From JAWKTM01 sp041399085 (lineage in GTDB: Bacteria; Planctomycetota; Planctomycetia; Pirellulales; Pirellulaceae), in NCBI GenBank assembly GCA_041399085.1, contig JAWKTM010000044.1, positions 1 to 59,330 of the forward strand: a stretch of 59,330 nt of DNA. Direction: 5' to 3'. The notes beneath the pieces were generated by a model. The model made no database searches. It saw only the letters and a program-made list of their open reading frames with translations, and was not told where the DNA came from. The position numbers and the translations under genes are program-made. The stretch's first letter is position 1, and each line of letters starts with the position of its first letter. This document shows, one piece after another, positions 1-9,104 of the stretch.

Positions 1-623
1 GCGTGTACGATCACCGGCCCGGGCGACTCGGGAAGCAACATCGTCACCAGATACTGCTTGTCGAACTCGAACAGCTCGGCCATCTCCCGCGGCATCTCGA
101 AGACTTCCACCGACTGGACCATGCCCTCCAATCGCACGACTTCCACCCGGTGCTCGCCGGGGTTCGCTTGAAGCTCGTTCCAATCGACGTCCGTGCGAGC
201 CAGCCGCTTGATCTCGCTCGGCAGAAATCGCGGCAGCCGATACAGGATTTTGGCCAACGTGCCGTGATCGGGAGGCAGCGGATCACCGTCGACGAACGAG
301 TCGTATTCGCTTGGGGCGACGTTCACCAGCAATTGCTTGGCGTCGGTGACTTGCGAAGCCAGCTTCGCGCCGGCGGATGGTTTGTTGGTCCACGGAAGTT
401 CGCCCAGTTTCGGTTGCGGTTCATCGGCGTGGGTGGTGTGGGCGAGGCTGACGAGGATGAGTGCGATGGTTAGGAGTTGGGGTTTGAATGTGGGCGCGGT
501 GCGGCTAGCGGCTGGGGGAAGAGAAAGCGGTGATAAATCACCGCAGTCCCAAAAAAGCGGTGATAAATCACGGCACTCCAAAGGGCGGGCGGAAATGACT
601 GGTCGGGCGACGAAGGGCAGCAT
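1..623 (-). CDS. Secreted protein of unknown function, C-terminus beyond the window
   Basis: The minus frame is open from an ATG at 623 to the window edge, so only about 207 residues are visible. Residues about 48-68 form a hydrophobic export segment (LLTIALILVSLAHTTHA), followed by a soluble part with the motif HRVEVVRLEGMVQSVEVFEM. That stretch resembles the OB-like C-terminal part of the protein encoded just upstream on this strand (24 nt gap), so the two probably form an operon and act together in the envelope. The 45 residues before the signal segment come from a dispersed palindromic repeat (CRDLSPL/CGDLSPL). No standard start lies closer to the signal segment, so the N-terminus is uncertain. 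Function unknown. Confidence 0.6.
   Translation of the reverse strand, partial: MLPFVARPVISARPLECRDLSPLFWDCGDLSPLSLPPAASRTAPTFKPQLLTIALILVSLAHTTHADEPQPKLGELPWTNKPSAGAKLASQVTDAKQLLVNVAPSEYDSFVDGDPLPPDHGTLAKILYRLPRFLPSEIKRLARTDVDWNELQANPGEHRVEVVRLEGMVQSVEVFEMPREMAELFEFDKQYLVTMLLPESPGPVIVH
527..574. repeat. Two copies of a short palindromic repeat
   Basis: Positions 527-544 read GCGGTGAT-AA-ATCACCGC, an 8-bp perfect inverted repeat. A second copy at 557-574 has one mismatch in the right arm. The copies are exactly 30 nt apart, so within the minus-strand gene they add a 10-residue in-frame peptide repeat. Confidence 0.7.
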
Positions 624-647
624 GGGAGCGTCCTGGCTAGTGTTGGT

Positions 648-2057
648 TTAAGTCGAACGCGGGCGGGGCGAATTCTCGCTTTGCCGAAACGCCCACACGG
701 CAATCACGATCGCGGCCAACAGCGTGACGACCACGATCGCGGCTACGAATGCGATGCTGGGCAACTCGCGCTGGCTCATCATCGGCGGCGCGGGATGCCA
801 CATCGGAGCCTGGGCCAGCAGCAGCGGCGCGGTGTCGATGCCGCCCCGAGAACGATACACCCACCGCTTGAATAAATAGCCGGTGAACTCGACGTCCTCG
901 TTCAACTCCGTCGTGCCGCGATCCAAGTCGCGGTCCTTCACCACCGGAAAGCCGGGCGGTAATCCCAACGTATAAACGATCAGCGGCGATCGCGTGCCGT
1001 CGGCCGGTTTGATGGTGAAAACATAGTAGCCGTCGATGCCGTACGGGTTCTTCGGAGCTCGGACGTGGTAAGCCAACCGCGCTTCGCCGCGGACATTGAT
1101 CAACCGCCCGCGATACGCTTCGGGCTGCTTGTACATCTCCAGATACGAGACCGCGCCGTCCGAACGCCGTCGCAGTTGCGATTCGTCCGCCAGCCGCACC
1201 GAATTCAACAGGCCGAACCAAGCCAGCGCCTCGGGCGGACGCAGCATCATGTTGTCGCGAATCTCGCCGATCGCGATGTCCAACAGTTCGTGACGCAGTG
1301 CGATCAGCCGTTGCTGCTGACCAACCGTCAAGTCGGCCGTTTCCCCGGACTCGGGCATCGCGTCTTCCAGCAACGGGCGAGTCTCTTCGATCCAGTAGCT
1401 CATCACCTCGTTCAGCACGCCACGCCACTGTTGACGTTCCGCGTCGCTGAGCGTCGAATCCGAGGCGTCGAGCGCCGCGCGAGCCGCACTCACGTACTCG
1501 GTCCACGCCACGTCCAGCTTCGTCAACAACTCGGGCCACGCCGCGCGTGGTTCGTCGTTCAACGGCTGGGCATACAACAGCGCATCCAATGTCGCCTGGA
1601 ACAATTCGCGGTCGTTCGTCGCCAGCTTGTCCATGACGTCGCGCCAAGCGTCGCGGCGCGTTCGAGCCACCGGGTCTTGCGACGGTTCCGCCTCGCGGCC
1701 GGCCGGATCGTCGTTCACGTAGATCGGCGACAGCGTATCGGAAAGCAAGCTGCCACCGCCCGGACTTTCGGCCGTGTCGGGCGAATCGGCGGCGGGGAGT
1801 TCGTCGTCCGTCGTGCCCTCATCGCCCGCTGCGGCGTTCGGTCCCGACTGGCTTTCTTCCTTTAGCGGAGCTCCGACCGCCTTGAAGAACTGACGATAGA
1901 TCTCGGGATCGCGCGCCTTGTCCATCACAACCAGCACCAACATCAACATGCCCACCAACGTCAGCATGCGATACTGTGTACGTCGCGAAAAATAATTGGG
2001 CGGCGGGCGGCGCGGGCCGTCGTCGTCGTCGCCATAGCGGTCAAATCGTAATGACAT
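648..2057 (-). CDS. Membrane-anchored protein with OB-like domain
   Basis: 469 aa with no recognised family. Residues 1-27 are charged and proline-rich. A transmembrane helix follows at about 30-45 (MLTLVGMLMLVLVVM), then an acidic low-complexity stretch at about 70-110 and a helical middle region. A beta-rich segment at about 320-410 (YRGRLINVRGEARLAYHV, then LIVYTLGLPPGFPVV) resembles the domain of the next gene on this strand. A second helix at about 438-458 ends the protein, so the bulk probably lies between two membrane anchors in the envelope. It is the first gene of a two-gene minus-strand operon. Function unknown. Confidence 0.75.
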   Translation of the reverse strand: MSLRFDRYGDDDDGPRRPPPNYFSRRTQYRMLTLVGMLMLVLVVMDKARDPEIYRQFFKAVGAPLKEESQSGPNAAAGDEGTTDDELPAADSPDTAESPGGGSLLSDTLSPIYVNDDPAGREAEPSQDPVARTRRDAWRDVMDKLATNDRELFQATLDALLYAQPLNDEPRAAWPELLTKLDVAWTEYVSAARAALDASDSTLSDAERQQWRGVLNEVMSYWIEETRPLLEDAMPESGETADLTVGQQQRLIALRHELLDIAIGEIRDNMMLRPPEALAWFGLLNSVRLADESQLRRRSDGAVSYLEMYKQPEAYRGRLINVRGEARLAYHVRAPKNPYGIDGYYVFTIKPADGTRSPLIVYTLGLPPGFPVVKDRDLDRGTTELNEDVEFTGYLFKRWVYRSRGGIDTAPLLLAQAPMWHPAPPMMSQRELPSIAFVAAIVVVTLLAAIVIAVWAFRQSENSPRPRST

Positions 2058-2228
2058 GAATTTCCGGGGATGTCGAGGAGATTTCGCACTCGGTTTGCAA
2101 GAATCTTATCCCGTGGCCGAGCGTTCGTCAGGGGAACGACGCCGCCCCGCGACGCTTTGCTTCCGCCGCGAACCAGGTCCTATTCGTCCCGCACTATGAG
2201 AACTATTGCTCGTTTGTCGTGAGATCCC

Positions 2229-2651
2229 ATGTTAAAAGTCAACCGTCGCATCGCGATTCCGCTGGCCGAGTTCACGTACACGTTCGCGCGCAGCGGCGGT
2301 CCGGGCGGGCAGAACGTGAACAAAGTGAACTCGAAAGCCACGCTGCGTTGGCCGATCACCAGTAGCCCGTCGCTGCCCGAGGACGTCCGGCAGCGGTTTC
2401 TCGCCACGTTTCGCACGCGGATCACGCAAGACGGCGACTTAGTGCTCTCCAGCCAGCGATATCGCGACCAAGGCCGCAACGTGCAAGATTGTTTGGACAA
2501 GCTGCGCGAGATGCTGTTGTCCGTCGCCACGCCGCCGAAAATCCGCCGCGAGACCAAACCGACCCGCGGCTCGCGCGAACGCCGACTCCAAGAGAAGAAG
2601 TCGCTCGGGCAAAAGAAAGAACGCCGCCGCACGATCCGCCCGGATGATTAA
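2229..2651 (+). CDS. arfB: Alternative ribosome-rescue factor, peptidyl-tRNA hydrolase ArfB
   Basis: 140 aa, the usual length for ArfB/YaeJ. Residues 22-32 contain the release-factor signature SGGPGGQNVNK with the catalytic GGQ at 26-28. The C-terminal tail (residues about 105-140) is rich in Lys and Arg, as needed to enter the empty mRNA channel. ArfB hydrolyses peptidyl-tRNA on ribosomes stalled without a stop codon. The gene is monocistronic. Its stop overlaps the stop of the convergent VTT gene by 3-4 nt, so transcription of the two may interfere. Confidence 0.93.
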   Translation: MLKVNRRIAIPLAEFTYTFARSGGPGGQNVNKVNSKATLRWPITSSPSLPEDVRQRFLATFRTRITQDGDLVLSSQRYRDQGRNVQDCLDKLREMLLSVATPPKIRRETKPTRGSRERRLQEKKSLGQKKERRRTIRPDD

Positions 2652-3343
2652 GCCGACGACTCCGAGTTTTCCCCCGATGCGGCGCTGGGCTCGTCGCCGC
2701 TGGGCTCGTCGCCGCTGGGCAGCCACGAAGCGACCAGCATCAACAACACCACGGGCAATCCGATCGCGATGCCTAAAGCCAGCGGCAGCATCTCGTGCGT
2801 TTCCGCCTGTTTGCCAAAGGCGGCGTAAGCGATCGACAGCCCCAGATTGCTGAGCAGCACGGGCGGCAGAAACCTTCGCCACGCCAGCCGATTCATTCCC
2901 ATCAACAACACACTGGCTTCGGCCAACACCGGCACGCCGCGCGTCAGCACCAGCACGGCCGGGCCGAATCGCTGGCTGAGCGTTTCCATGCGACGCAGTT
3001 GCGATGGCGACGACAGCCAGTGAGCAAACCGCTGGCCGTAGCGCCGAGCCAGCGCGAAACCGAGCGTCGCTCCGATGCTCATGCCCACCCACGACACGAT
3101 CGTGCCGCCGAACGCTCCGAACTGCCAACCTCCGAACGTACTGAGCACGCTGCTTGGCACCGGCAGAAAGATATCCGTCGCCAACAGGCCCACGATCACC
3201 GACGCCGTCACCGCCCCCGAATACTCGGCCTCGCGCCATCGGTCGACGGCGGAGTTCACCTGCGAGCCGAACGCCAGAAACGGCAGAATCGGCACCAGCA
3301 TCACAAGGCAAATCAGCAGCGCGGGCCGAACCAGTTCTTTCAC
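2648..3343 (-). CDS. VTT/DedA-like (SNARE-associated) inner-membrane protein
   Basis: 231 aa from a GTG at 3343, which sits 6 nt after AGGA. The frame stays open upstream to 3496, but that extension is Arg/Ser-rich and not membrane-like. The chain has about five hydrophobic helices. The family core is visible at about residues 65-110 (FLPVPSSVLSTFGGWQFGAFGGTIVSWVG), with the re-entrant P and G residues, followed by a conserved Arg in RGVPVLAEAS. Family members are linked to lipid or undecaprenyl-phosphate translocation; the substrate here is not known. The C-terminus has a tandem SGDEP repeat encoded by a duplicated 15-nt unit. Confidence 0.8.
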   Translation of the reverse strand: MKELVRPALLICLVMLVPILPFLAFGSQVNSAVDRWREAEYSGAVTASVIVGLLATDIFLPVPSSVLSTFGGWQFGAFGGTIVSWVGMSIGATLGFALARRYGQRFAHWLSSPSQLRRMETLSQRFGPAVLVLTRGVPVLAEASVLLMGMNRLAWRRFLPPVLLSNLGLSIAYAAFGKQAETHEMLPLALGIAIGLPVVLLMLVASWLPSGDEPSGDEPSAASGENSESSA

Positions 3344-3556
3344 GAGTTTTCCTGAACAAAAAATCAAGTCGGACGCGCGGCTGTTTGACACTTGCCGCCC
3401 ACGACCTACGTTTTCAACGGAAGCCGCCGACACGCGTCGCGGAAAATGTCGGCGTCTGACGATGTGAGAACTCCCCGCAGCCGCCGCACGACGCACGCGT
3501 TTGGCGGCTTCATCTTGCCGAAAGAAACACGCCTCGTCTACCTACGAGTGACAATC

Positions 3557-4121
3557 ATGAAGATGCTCGCCCGAACCTTGTTATCTGTATCGACGCTGTT
3601 CGCCCCGACGTTGTACGGCGCGGATTTGCACGCGGAGCTGCCGAACGTCGAGGACGCCGCCCGCGCGTTTCGCATCCAGACATACGAGCTGTTCCGCACG
3701 GATCGCGGGACCTACGACGCTCGACGCACCGCGGCCGACGAGTTGCTCGAAGCGTGGAAAGCCGCGCCGGGACGAGCCGATCATGCGGAAGCCGTGTCGG
3801 GTTGGTACGTCGAGGCGATGGCGTTGACCGAATTCAATCGTTCCGCGCAGCTAGCCGCCGGTGCCCGAATTGCCGGCCGTCGAAGAAACGCCGGTCTTGA
3901 TGCTCGATCCGCAATTGCCCGCCGCACCGGCCATCGACTCGGCACAGCCAGAGAAGCCGGCCTACTTGGACGAAGAGGCGATTCGCGCGTTGAACGAAGC
4001 CAGCGGGATGGTCGACGAACGAACCGCTCCCGCCGCGACGACACCGCCCGAGCCGGGCACGGCTCAGTCGACAATGTCCGCCATCATGGGCGGACTGAAA
4101 CGCGCCGTGCTGGGCGATTAG
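3557..4121 (+). pseudogene. Small secreted protein, one frameshift
   Basis: ATG at 3557 opens with a clear signal peptide (MKMLARTLLSVSTLFAPTLYG) and a helical domain up to about 3855. The reading then has to move by one base near 3860 (in GCCGCCGGTG) into a frame that runs to a stop at 4121 and ends with IMGGLKRAVLGD. Each half keeps the codon style of neighbouring genes, so this is probably a single protein of about 187 aa with one indel. No family recognised. It could be a sequencing error rather than a true loss. Confidence 0.6.
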
Positions 4122-4172
4122 CGAGTAGGTCATGCTGTGCATGACGTTTCAGCGAACAAAAAAACATGCAAG

Positions 4173-4193
4173 CGGAACGGCGCAAGCCGTCCG
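4173..4193 (-). terminator. Hairpin with tetraloop downstream of apgM
   Basis: An 8-bp stem with a single bulged A closes the loop GCAA (TTGC on the minus strand). On the minus strand the stem is followed, about 9 nt later, by seven T residues. That arrangement suits a rho-independent terminator for apgM, although the T-tract is further away than usual. The same sequence could instead be a copy of a dispersed hairpin repeat. Confidence 0.4.
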
Positions 4194-4258
4194 GTGACGC
4201 GAAACCGAATGGCTCGCGCCCCATCGCTCCAAGTAATCCGGAAACGCACGCCAAACGG

Positions 4259-5464
4259 CTAAGCGCCGAACTTGCCGAGTCGTCCCGCGTTTGCCAACGC
4301 CAGCGTCATTAGATGCTTGGCCTGGAAATGCCCCAGGCCGCCGCGGATGCATTCCGACTCGCTGAACGCCTGACACGGATCGGGCCGGCAACAATCGCTG
4401 ACCAACAACGTCGGGACCGGATGCCAGCTATGGCTTTGCAAGTAGCTGGGCGTGCTGTGGTCGCCAGTCACGATCAAGACCGTCGGATTCAAGGCGGCGA
4501 CGCGAGGAATCGCCGCATCGAAGGCTTCGACCTTCTTAACCTTTTCGTCGAAGTTGCCGTCTTCGCCCGTGCTGTCGGTGTATTTGTAGTGCAGGAAGAA
4601 GAAGTCGTAGTCGTTCCACTTCTCTTCCAACACCGCGACCTGCTCGTCCAATGTCGTTGCGTTGCCAACGATGTCCATGCCCACAAGCCGCGCCAATCCC
4701 TTGTACATCGGATAGACGGCGATCGCCGCGGCTCGCAAACCGTAAACCTCTTGATAGCTGGGCAAGTCCGGCTTGGACGCAAAGCCCCGCATCGTATGGA
4801 AATTGGCCTTGGGCTCGTCTTTCAACAATTCGCGAGCTTGCCGCAGAAACTCCTTCGCCACCGAAGCGGTCTTTTCACTGGCCGAATCTTGAGCCACTGG
4901 GTCCAGCGGCGGAACTCCCGTCGCCTGCGGATCGGTGTCCGCGACATGGCCGCCCAACCCTTCGCCACGAAACACCACCACAAACCGATGCTCCTTCACG
5001 GGCTCGACGAAAATCTGAATCCCGTCGATCTGGATCTGTCGCAACCGAATCGCGATCGGCGCGCTTTCTTCCGTGGCGATCCGACCGGCTCGTCGATCCG
5101 CAATCTTGCCATCTTGATCGAGCGTGCAGAAATTGCAGCGAATCGCGACGTCGCCGGGCTGAAGCTCGAAGCCGATGCCCGTCGCTTCCAACGCACCGCG
5201 ACCGATCAGATATTGCAGCGGATCGTAGCCGAACAACCCCAAGTGCCCCGGACCGCTGCCCGGACTGATTCCGGGCAGCACGGGGATGCTGGCCCCTTGA
5301 ACGCCCCGCGCCGCCAAACCATCCAGGTTCGGCGTCTTGGCGGTTTCCAATTCGGTCTTGCCGCCGGCTTGCATTGGCAAACCACCTAAGCCGTCAGCCA
5401 CCAGCATGACGATCTTCGAGTTGTTTTTGACTTGCAGTTCCCGTGTCAAAGCATGAATATCCAT
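4259..5464 (-). CDS. apgM: 2,3-bisphosphoglycerate-independent phosphoglycerate mutase, ApgM type
   Basis: 401 aa, typical for the archaeal-type enzyme, which interconverts 3- and 2-phosphoglycerate in glycolysis. The alkaline-phosphatase-fold metal site appears as VMLVADGLGGLP near the N-terminus and TGDHSTP near the C-terminus. The catalytic Ser region is GSGPGHLGLFGYDP, with LIGRGALEA after it. The ATG at 5464 was chosen because GAGGTGG lies 5 nt upstream; the frame continues to 5545 without a better signal. Pyruvate kinase, a later step in the pathway, lies at 50.8 kb but is not linked. Confidence 0.93.
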   Translation of the reverse strand: MDIHALTRELQVKNNSKIVMLVADGLGGLPMQAGGKTELETAKTPNLDGLAARGVQGASIPVLPGISPGSGPGHLGLFGYDPLQYLIGRGALEATGIGFELQPGDVAIRCNFCTLDQDGKIADRRAGRIATEESAPIAIRLRQIQIDGIQIFVEPVKEHRFVVVFRGEGLGGHVADTDPQATGVPPLDPVAQDSASEKTASVAKEFLRQARELLKDEPKANFHTMRGFASKPDLPSYQEVYGLRAAAIAVYPMYKGLARLVGMDIVGNATTLDEQVAVLEEKWNDYDFFFLHYKYTDSTGEDGNFDEKVKKVEAFDAAIPRVAALNPTVLIVTGDHSTPSYLQSHSWHPVPTLLVSDCCRPDPCQAFSESECIRGGLGHFQAKHLMTLALANAGRLGKFGA

Positions 5465-5922
5465 TGCATCCACCTCGCGGCCCAAGGGTGTTGTTTTTCG
5501 TACCCGTTCAACTGCACAAGTCCTACCACAAACGGCCCGTTGCACAAGGCGTCGCGAGTCGGGCTGCTATCCGTTCTCAATTCCCCAACATTTCATGTCG
5601 AGCGTTCCAGTTGATGTGCCTGGGCAGTCGACGTGCCTGGGGTCGTAGCGAAGCGAAGCCCCCAGTCGCAACGTTAAATGTTTCGTCGGCCTCTCCCGCT
5701 AGGTACCGCAATCGCTATCCTCATCGCTGGATGGCAAGCGAACCCTTTCCGTGTGAGCTTCGATCGACTCGAAATGGAAGGTCGCGAGCCCTCCGGTGTC
5801 GTAATATCGATGGCCTCATCCATCAAGCACGCGGGGCGTTGCCCTCGCGGTTAAACGACGGACGCTCCATTGGTATTTCGTTTCCAAATACATCCTAACG
5901 CCCATTGTTTGGAGTTGCCGAA
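5465..5922. other. Intergenic region with dispersed hairpin
   Basis: No convincing gene on either strand. At 5637-5665 an imperfect inverted repeat (CTGGGG...CCCCCAG around TAGCGAAGCG) forms a hairpin. Its right arm AGCGAAGCCCCCAG recurs near 40.88 kb, so it is probably a dispersed repeat. The region must also contain the promoters of apgM and of the divergent symporter gene, but no clear -35/-10 pair is seen. Confidence 0.5.
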
Positions 5923-7413
5923 TTGGACTGGCCTCTCACTATCGTGGTCTCCTTATATTTGATAGGGATCTTCGCGCTCAGTATTTATGCCAGCGGCCAA
6001 GTTCATGATGAAGCCGACTACGTGGTAGCCGGTCGAAGATTGCCGTTGTGGTTGGCATGGGGCACATTAATGGCCACTTGGTTCGGCGCTGCCACGGTGC
6101 TGGGGGCCGCCGAAGCCGCGCGGGATGAAGGCGTCCGCGGCACACTGCTCGACCCCTTCGCGTCCGGTTTGGCGCTCATTGTCGCCGGATTATTCTTTGC
6201 CAAACCGATGTGGGAGATGAAACTGCTAACGGTTGGCGACTTCTTCGCCCAGCGCTATGGTCCTCGGGCGGAACTAGTGGCGTCGTTTCTACTCATCCCC
6301 GGATATCTCGGTTGGGTTGGGGCCCAGTTCGTGGCGTTGGGGAATTTGCAAGAGATCTTCTTCGGCGTTCCAACGGCGGGAGGAATATTGATTGCCGCCG
6401 TCATCATTCTGGCCTATACATGGATCGGCGGGATGTGGTCGGTGACGTTGACCGACACGCTTCAATTAGGAGTGTTGCTGGTCGGGATGTTAATTCTCGG
6501 ATTCAGCGTGTTCTCACACTTGGGCGATGGTTCGCCCGTCAATGGTGTCAGTCGCTTGTTTCAGGAGACGGAACCCGAGAAACTCACGTTGTTGCCCGAA
6601 CCAGGCTTGCCGGCCGCCATGTTGTGGCTAGGCACTTTGGCCAGCGGCATGTTCGGCAATATTCCGGGTCAGGATCTAATGCAGCGAGTCTTTGCGGCCA
6701 ATAGCGCTAAGACCGCGTCGCGCGCCTGTGTCTTAGCCGGTGTGATCTATATCCTGTTTGGATTATTGCCGATTGGCATGGGGTTGGGTTCGTTGCTGTT
6801 GGAGGTCGAGGCCAACCCGCAAGGCATCCTGGGAACCCTGGCTCATGAGTTCCTGTCCCCCATGTTGAAGGCGGTGTTTGTCGTCTCACTGATTTCGATC
6901 ATTGTTTCGACCGCCACGAGCGCCGTGTTGTCGCCCGCCACGGTGCTGGCTCACAACTTGTTCGGACGCTTCACGTCTTTCGGGCGTCGGCCGTTGCTGA
7001 TGGAGCGAACGGCCGTCCTCCTGGTCGTGATTGGCAGCGTGGTGATGGCCTACACGGGCGAGACGATATTAGGATTATTAGAAACATCCGTGGCCACGGT
7101 GTTAGTTGGATTGTTCGTCCCATTAGTGGTTGGCATCTACGGACGAAGGCATCGGGAGCGAGCCGCGCTGCTGGCCATGCTGTTAGGAATCGGTGTGTGG
7201 GCCGGACGCGAATTGTTAGAAGCGATCCTGCTGCCGCCGGCCGAAGACGTCGCCGCCGCCGACTATCCCGCCTTGGTTGCCGCCACGATACAGCCTCGGT
7301 GGCTGGCAACCGTCGGCTATTATTTTGCGTTGCTGCCGTCGTCCTTATCGGGATTGATCGCCAGCATTGCGGGCTACGCGATCGGTTCGCTAGGCAAGAG
7401 CAAGTCAGAATGA
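5923..7413 (+). CDS. Sodium:solute symporter (SSS family)
   Basis: About 496 aa with roughly 13 hydrophobic helices, the normal size for the SSS family, which imports solutes with Na+. Family features include the N-terminal DWPLTIVVSLYLIGIFALS, the early glycine-rich helix GTLMATWFGAATVLGAAEA (conserved in Na+-binding TM1) and YTWIGGMWSVTLTDTLQ in the middle. The start chosen is TTG 5923, with GGAG 8 nt upstream; TTG at 5905 is also in frame. The substrate cannot be told from sequence. Confidence 0.88.
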   Translation: MDWPLTIVVSLYLIGIFALSIYASGQVHDEADYVVAGRRLPLWLAWGTLMATWFGAATVLGAAEAARDEGVRGTLLDPFASGLALIVAGLFFAKPMWEMKLLTVGDFFAQRYGPRAELVASFLLIPGYLGWVGAQFVALGNLQEIFFGVPTAGGILIAAVIILAYTWIGGMWSVTLTDTLQLGVLLVGMLILGFSVFSHLGDGSPVNGVSRLFQETEPEKLTLLPEPGLPAAMLWLGTLASGMFGNIPGQDLMQRVFAANSAKTASRACVLAGVIYILFGLLPIGMGLGSLLLEVEANPQGILGTLAHEFLSPMLKAVFVVSLISIIVSTATSAVLSPATVLAHNLFGRFTSFGRRPLLMERTAVLLVVIGSVVMAYTGETILGLLETSVATVLVGLFVPLVVGIYGRRHRERAALLAMLLGIGVWAGRELLEAILLPPAEDVAAADYPALVAATIQPRWLATVGYYFALLPSSLSGLIASIAGYAIGSLGKSKSE

Positions 7414-7452
7414 TGCCTTTTGGGTCGCGGATCGACGCTAAACTGGGTCGCC

Positions 7453-7888
7453 ATGACAAGCATCTTCGAGCTTTCGAAAATCTGCGCGGAGCGGAATCCC
7501 GATCCGAGCGACCAACGGGATCGGATTCGCGAACTGCTGGAATCCGGGGCAGATGTTCATGCGGCGGATCGAAATGGAGTGACGGCGCTGCATCACGCGG
7601 TGCGATTTCGCAGCCCGGCGGCGGTCAGTACGTTGATCGAGTACGGGCGCGGGTGTGAATCGTGCCTGCCGTAAATCCGGTTCGACGCCGCTGCATCGAG
7701 CGGTCACTGCCACCGGAGCTCCGGGCACCGCGGGCCGAAGCGCGGAAGCTGTCGAGATCGTTCGGCTATTGATTCGGGCGGGGGCGGATCCGACGATCCG
7801 CAACAAGCTCGGCAAAGTGCCGCTCGATTATGCGAAGGATCCGAAATTCGGCGGTTGTTGGGTGCAGGTTGAAGATCGTGGTTTGTGA
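7453..7888 (+). pseudogene. Ankyrin-repeat protein, frameshifted
   Basis: ATG 7453 opens a small protein with ankyrin units: LLESGADVHAADRNGVTALHHAV, then after a frame change RKSGSTPLHRAV and LIRAGADPTIRNKLGKVPLDYA. The break lies near 7650 in a G-run (TACGGGCGCGGGTG). Restoring one base gives the expected YGAGVN turn. The corrected protein would be about 145 aa with three to four repeats, probably a protein-binding scaffold. It starts 39 nt after the symporter and may be cotranscribed with it. Confidence 0.7.
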
Positions 7889-7900
7889 TCGTTCAACGCG

Positions 7901-9075
7901 CTCGGCGCAGGTCTCCCGACCTCGCCGAATCGATTGACCGAAGGTCTCCAGGCGATGCGCGAGGGGCGGGAACGGTTAGCGAGGGGCGGGGAGACCCGTC
8001 GGGGGCATGTGTGCGGGGTCGGGAGACCCGGGCGCACGCCGCGAGGGGCCAATGGGCTGCTGTTTTGCCTCTCGTGACCGTTCAAGACGGGCGAAAATGA
8101 CGCTGCGCCGGCTGAACGGGTTGCGAAAGGCAACTCGATCGCCATTTTGTCCGTCGTGGACGGGCTATGACGGGTGAAATGACGCTGCGCCGAGCGTCGT
8201 GGACGGGCTATTGCGAGAGGCAAACTGACGTCATTTGTCCGTCGCGAACGGTTGAGAAAGGCAATAGCGTTGCGCTGCGTGTCGCGAGCGGCTATGAAAG
8301 GTAAATCGACGCCATTTTGTCTTCTTTGAACGGCTGAAACGGACGAAATGACGTTATTTCGCCGGTTTTGAGCGTTTGCCGCTCGGCGCAGGTCTCCCGC
8401 GCTCGGGCGCAGGTCTCCTGACCTCGCCGAAACTATCGACCGAAGGTCTCGGCGATGCGAGACGGGCGGGAACAGGGCGTAAACGGCGGGAATGGTTAGC
8501 GAGGGGCGGGAGACCTGCGGTCGGGGGCGTGTGCGGGTCGGGAGACTCCGCGCGCAATGCGCCGCGTTTCGTTCTCCCGTGGGCAGCGGCACTCTCTCGG
8601 CAGGAGCCCTCCCGTCGCGCTCGGGCGCAGGTCTCCCGACTCCGCCGGAAACGATCGACCGAAGGTCTCCCGGCGATGCGAGATGGGCGGGAACACGGCG
8701 TAAACGGCGGGAATGGTTAGCGAGGGGCGGAGACCTGCGGTCGGGGCATGTGCGGGGTCGTATAACGGCGCAATGCCGCGTTTCGTTCTCCCGTGGCAGC
8801 GCTCGGCAGGAGCCTCGTCTCCTCCCGGCGCTCGGCGCAGGTCTCCCCGACCTCGCCGAAACTATCACCCGAAGGTCTCCCCCGGGCGATGCGCGAAGGG
8901 CGGGAATGCGACGCAAACGGCGTGGAAGCATGAGGGGCGGGAGACCTGCGGTCAGGCGGGGTCGGGAGACCCGCGCACAGCTTAGCTCGTTCCTCCCGTG
9001 GGCAGCGGCTCGGCAGGAGCCTCGTTCTCCCGTCGGCGGCGGGGCGCTCGGCAGGAGCCTCGTTCTCCCTTGGGT
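7901..9075. repeat. Array of about 210-bp repeats, four copies
   Basis: Copies begin near 7901, 8381, 8616 and 8826. Each has the order GCGCAGGTCTCCCGACCTCG, ATCGACCGAAGGTCTCC, GGCGGGAA, TTAGCGAGGGGCGGGAGACC, CGTTTCGTTCTCCCGTG and CTCGGCAGGAGCCTCG, with small indels between copies. GGTCTCCC and GGGAGACC occur in both orientations, so each unit can fold internally. The same modules reappear at 40.9-41.1 kb, some inverted. Open frames across it, including a 367-codon minus frame, only translate the repeat. No gene is supported here. Confidence 0.8.
8076..8370. repeat. Nested array of 40-47-nt units inside the larger repeat
   Basis: About seven degenerate units lie between the first and second 210-bp copies. 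The recurring pieces are GTCGTGGACGGGCTAT, GAAATGACGCTGCGCC, GAAAGGCAA and CGCCATTTTGTCC. Units alternate between endings TGCGCC and TTTGTCC. This family differs from the flanking 210-bp repeat. Confidence 0.6.
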
Positions 9076-9104
9076 CGGAGCCTTGCGCTTCCGGGGCGGG
9101 CGGG

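Noticed and set aside
7828..8931. 367-codon open frame on the minus strand across the repeat array
   Set aside because: It only translates the 210-bp repeat (recurring GDLRSIVS-like peptides), has no start signal and no domain, and stays open because GC-rich repeats rarely contain stops.
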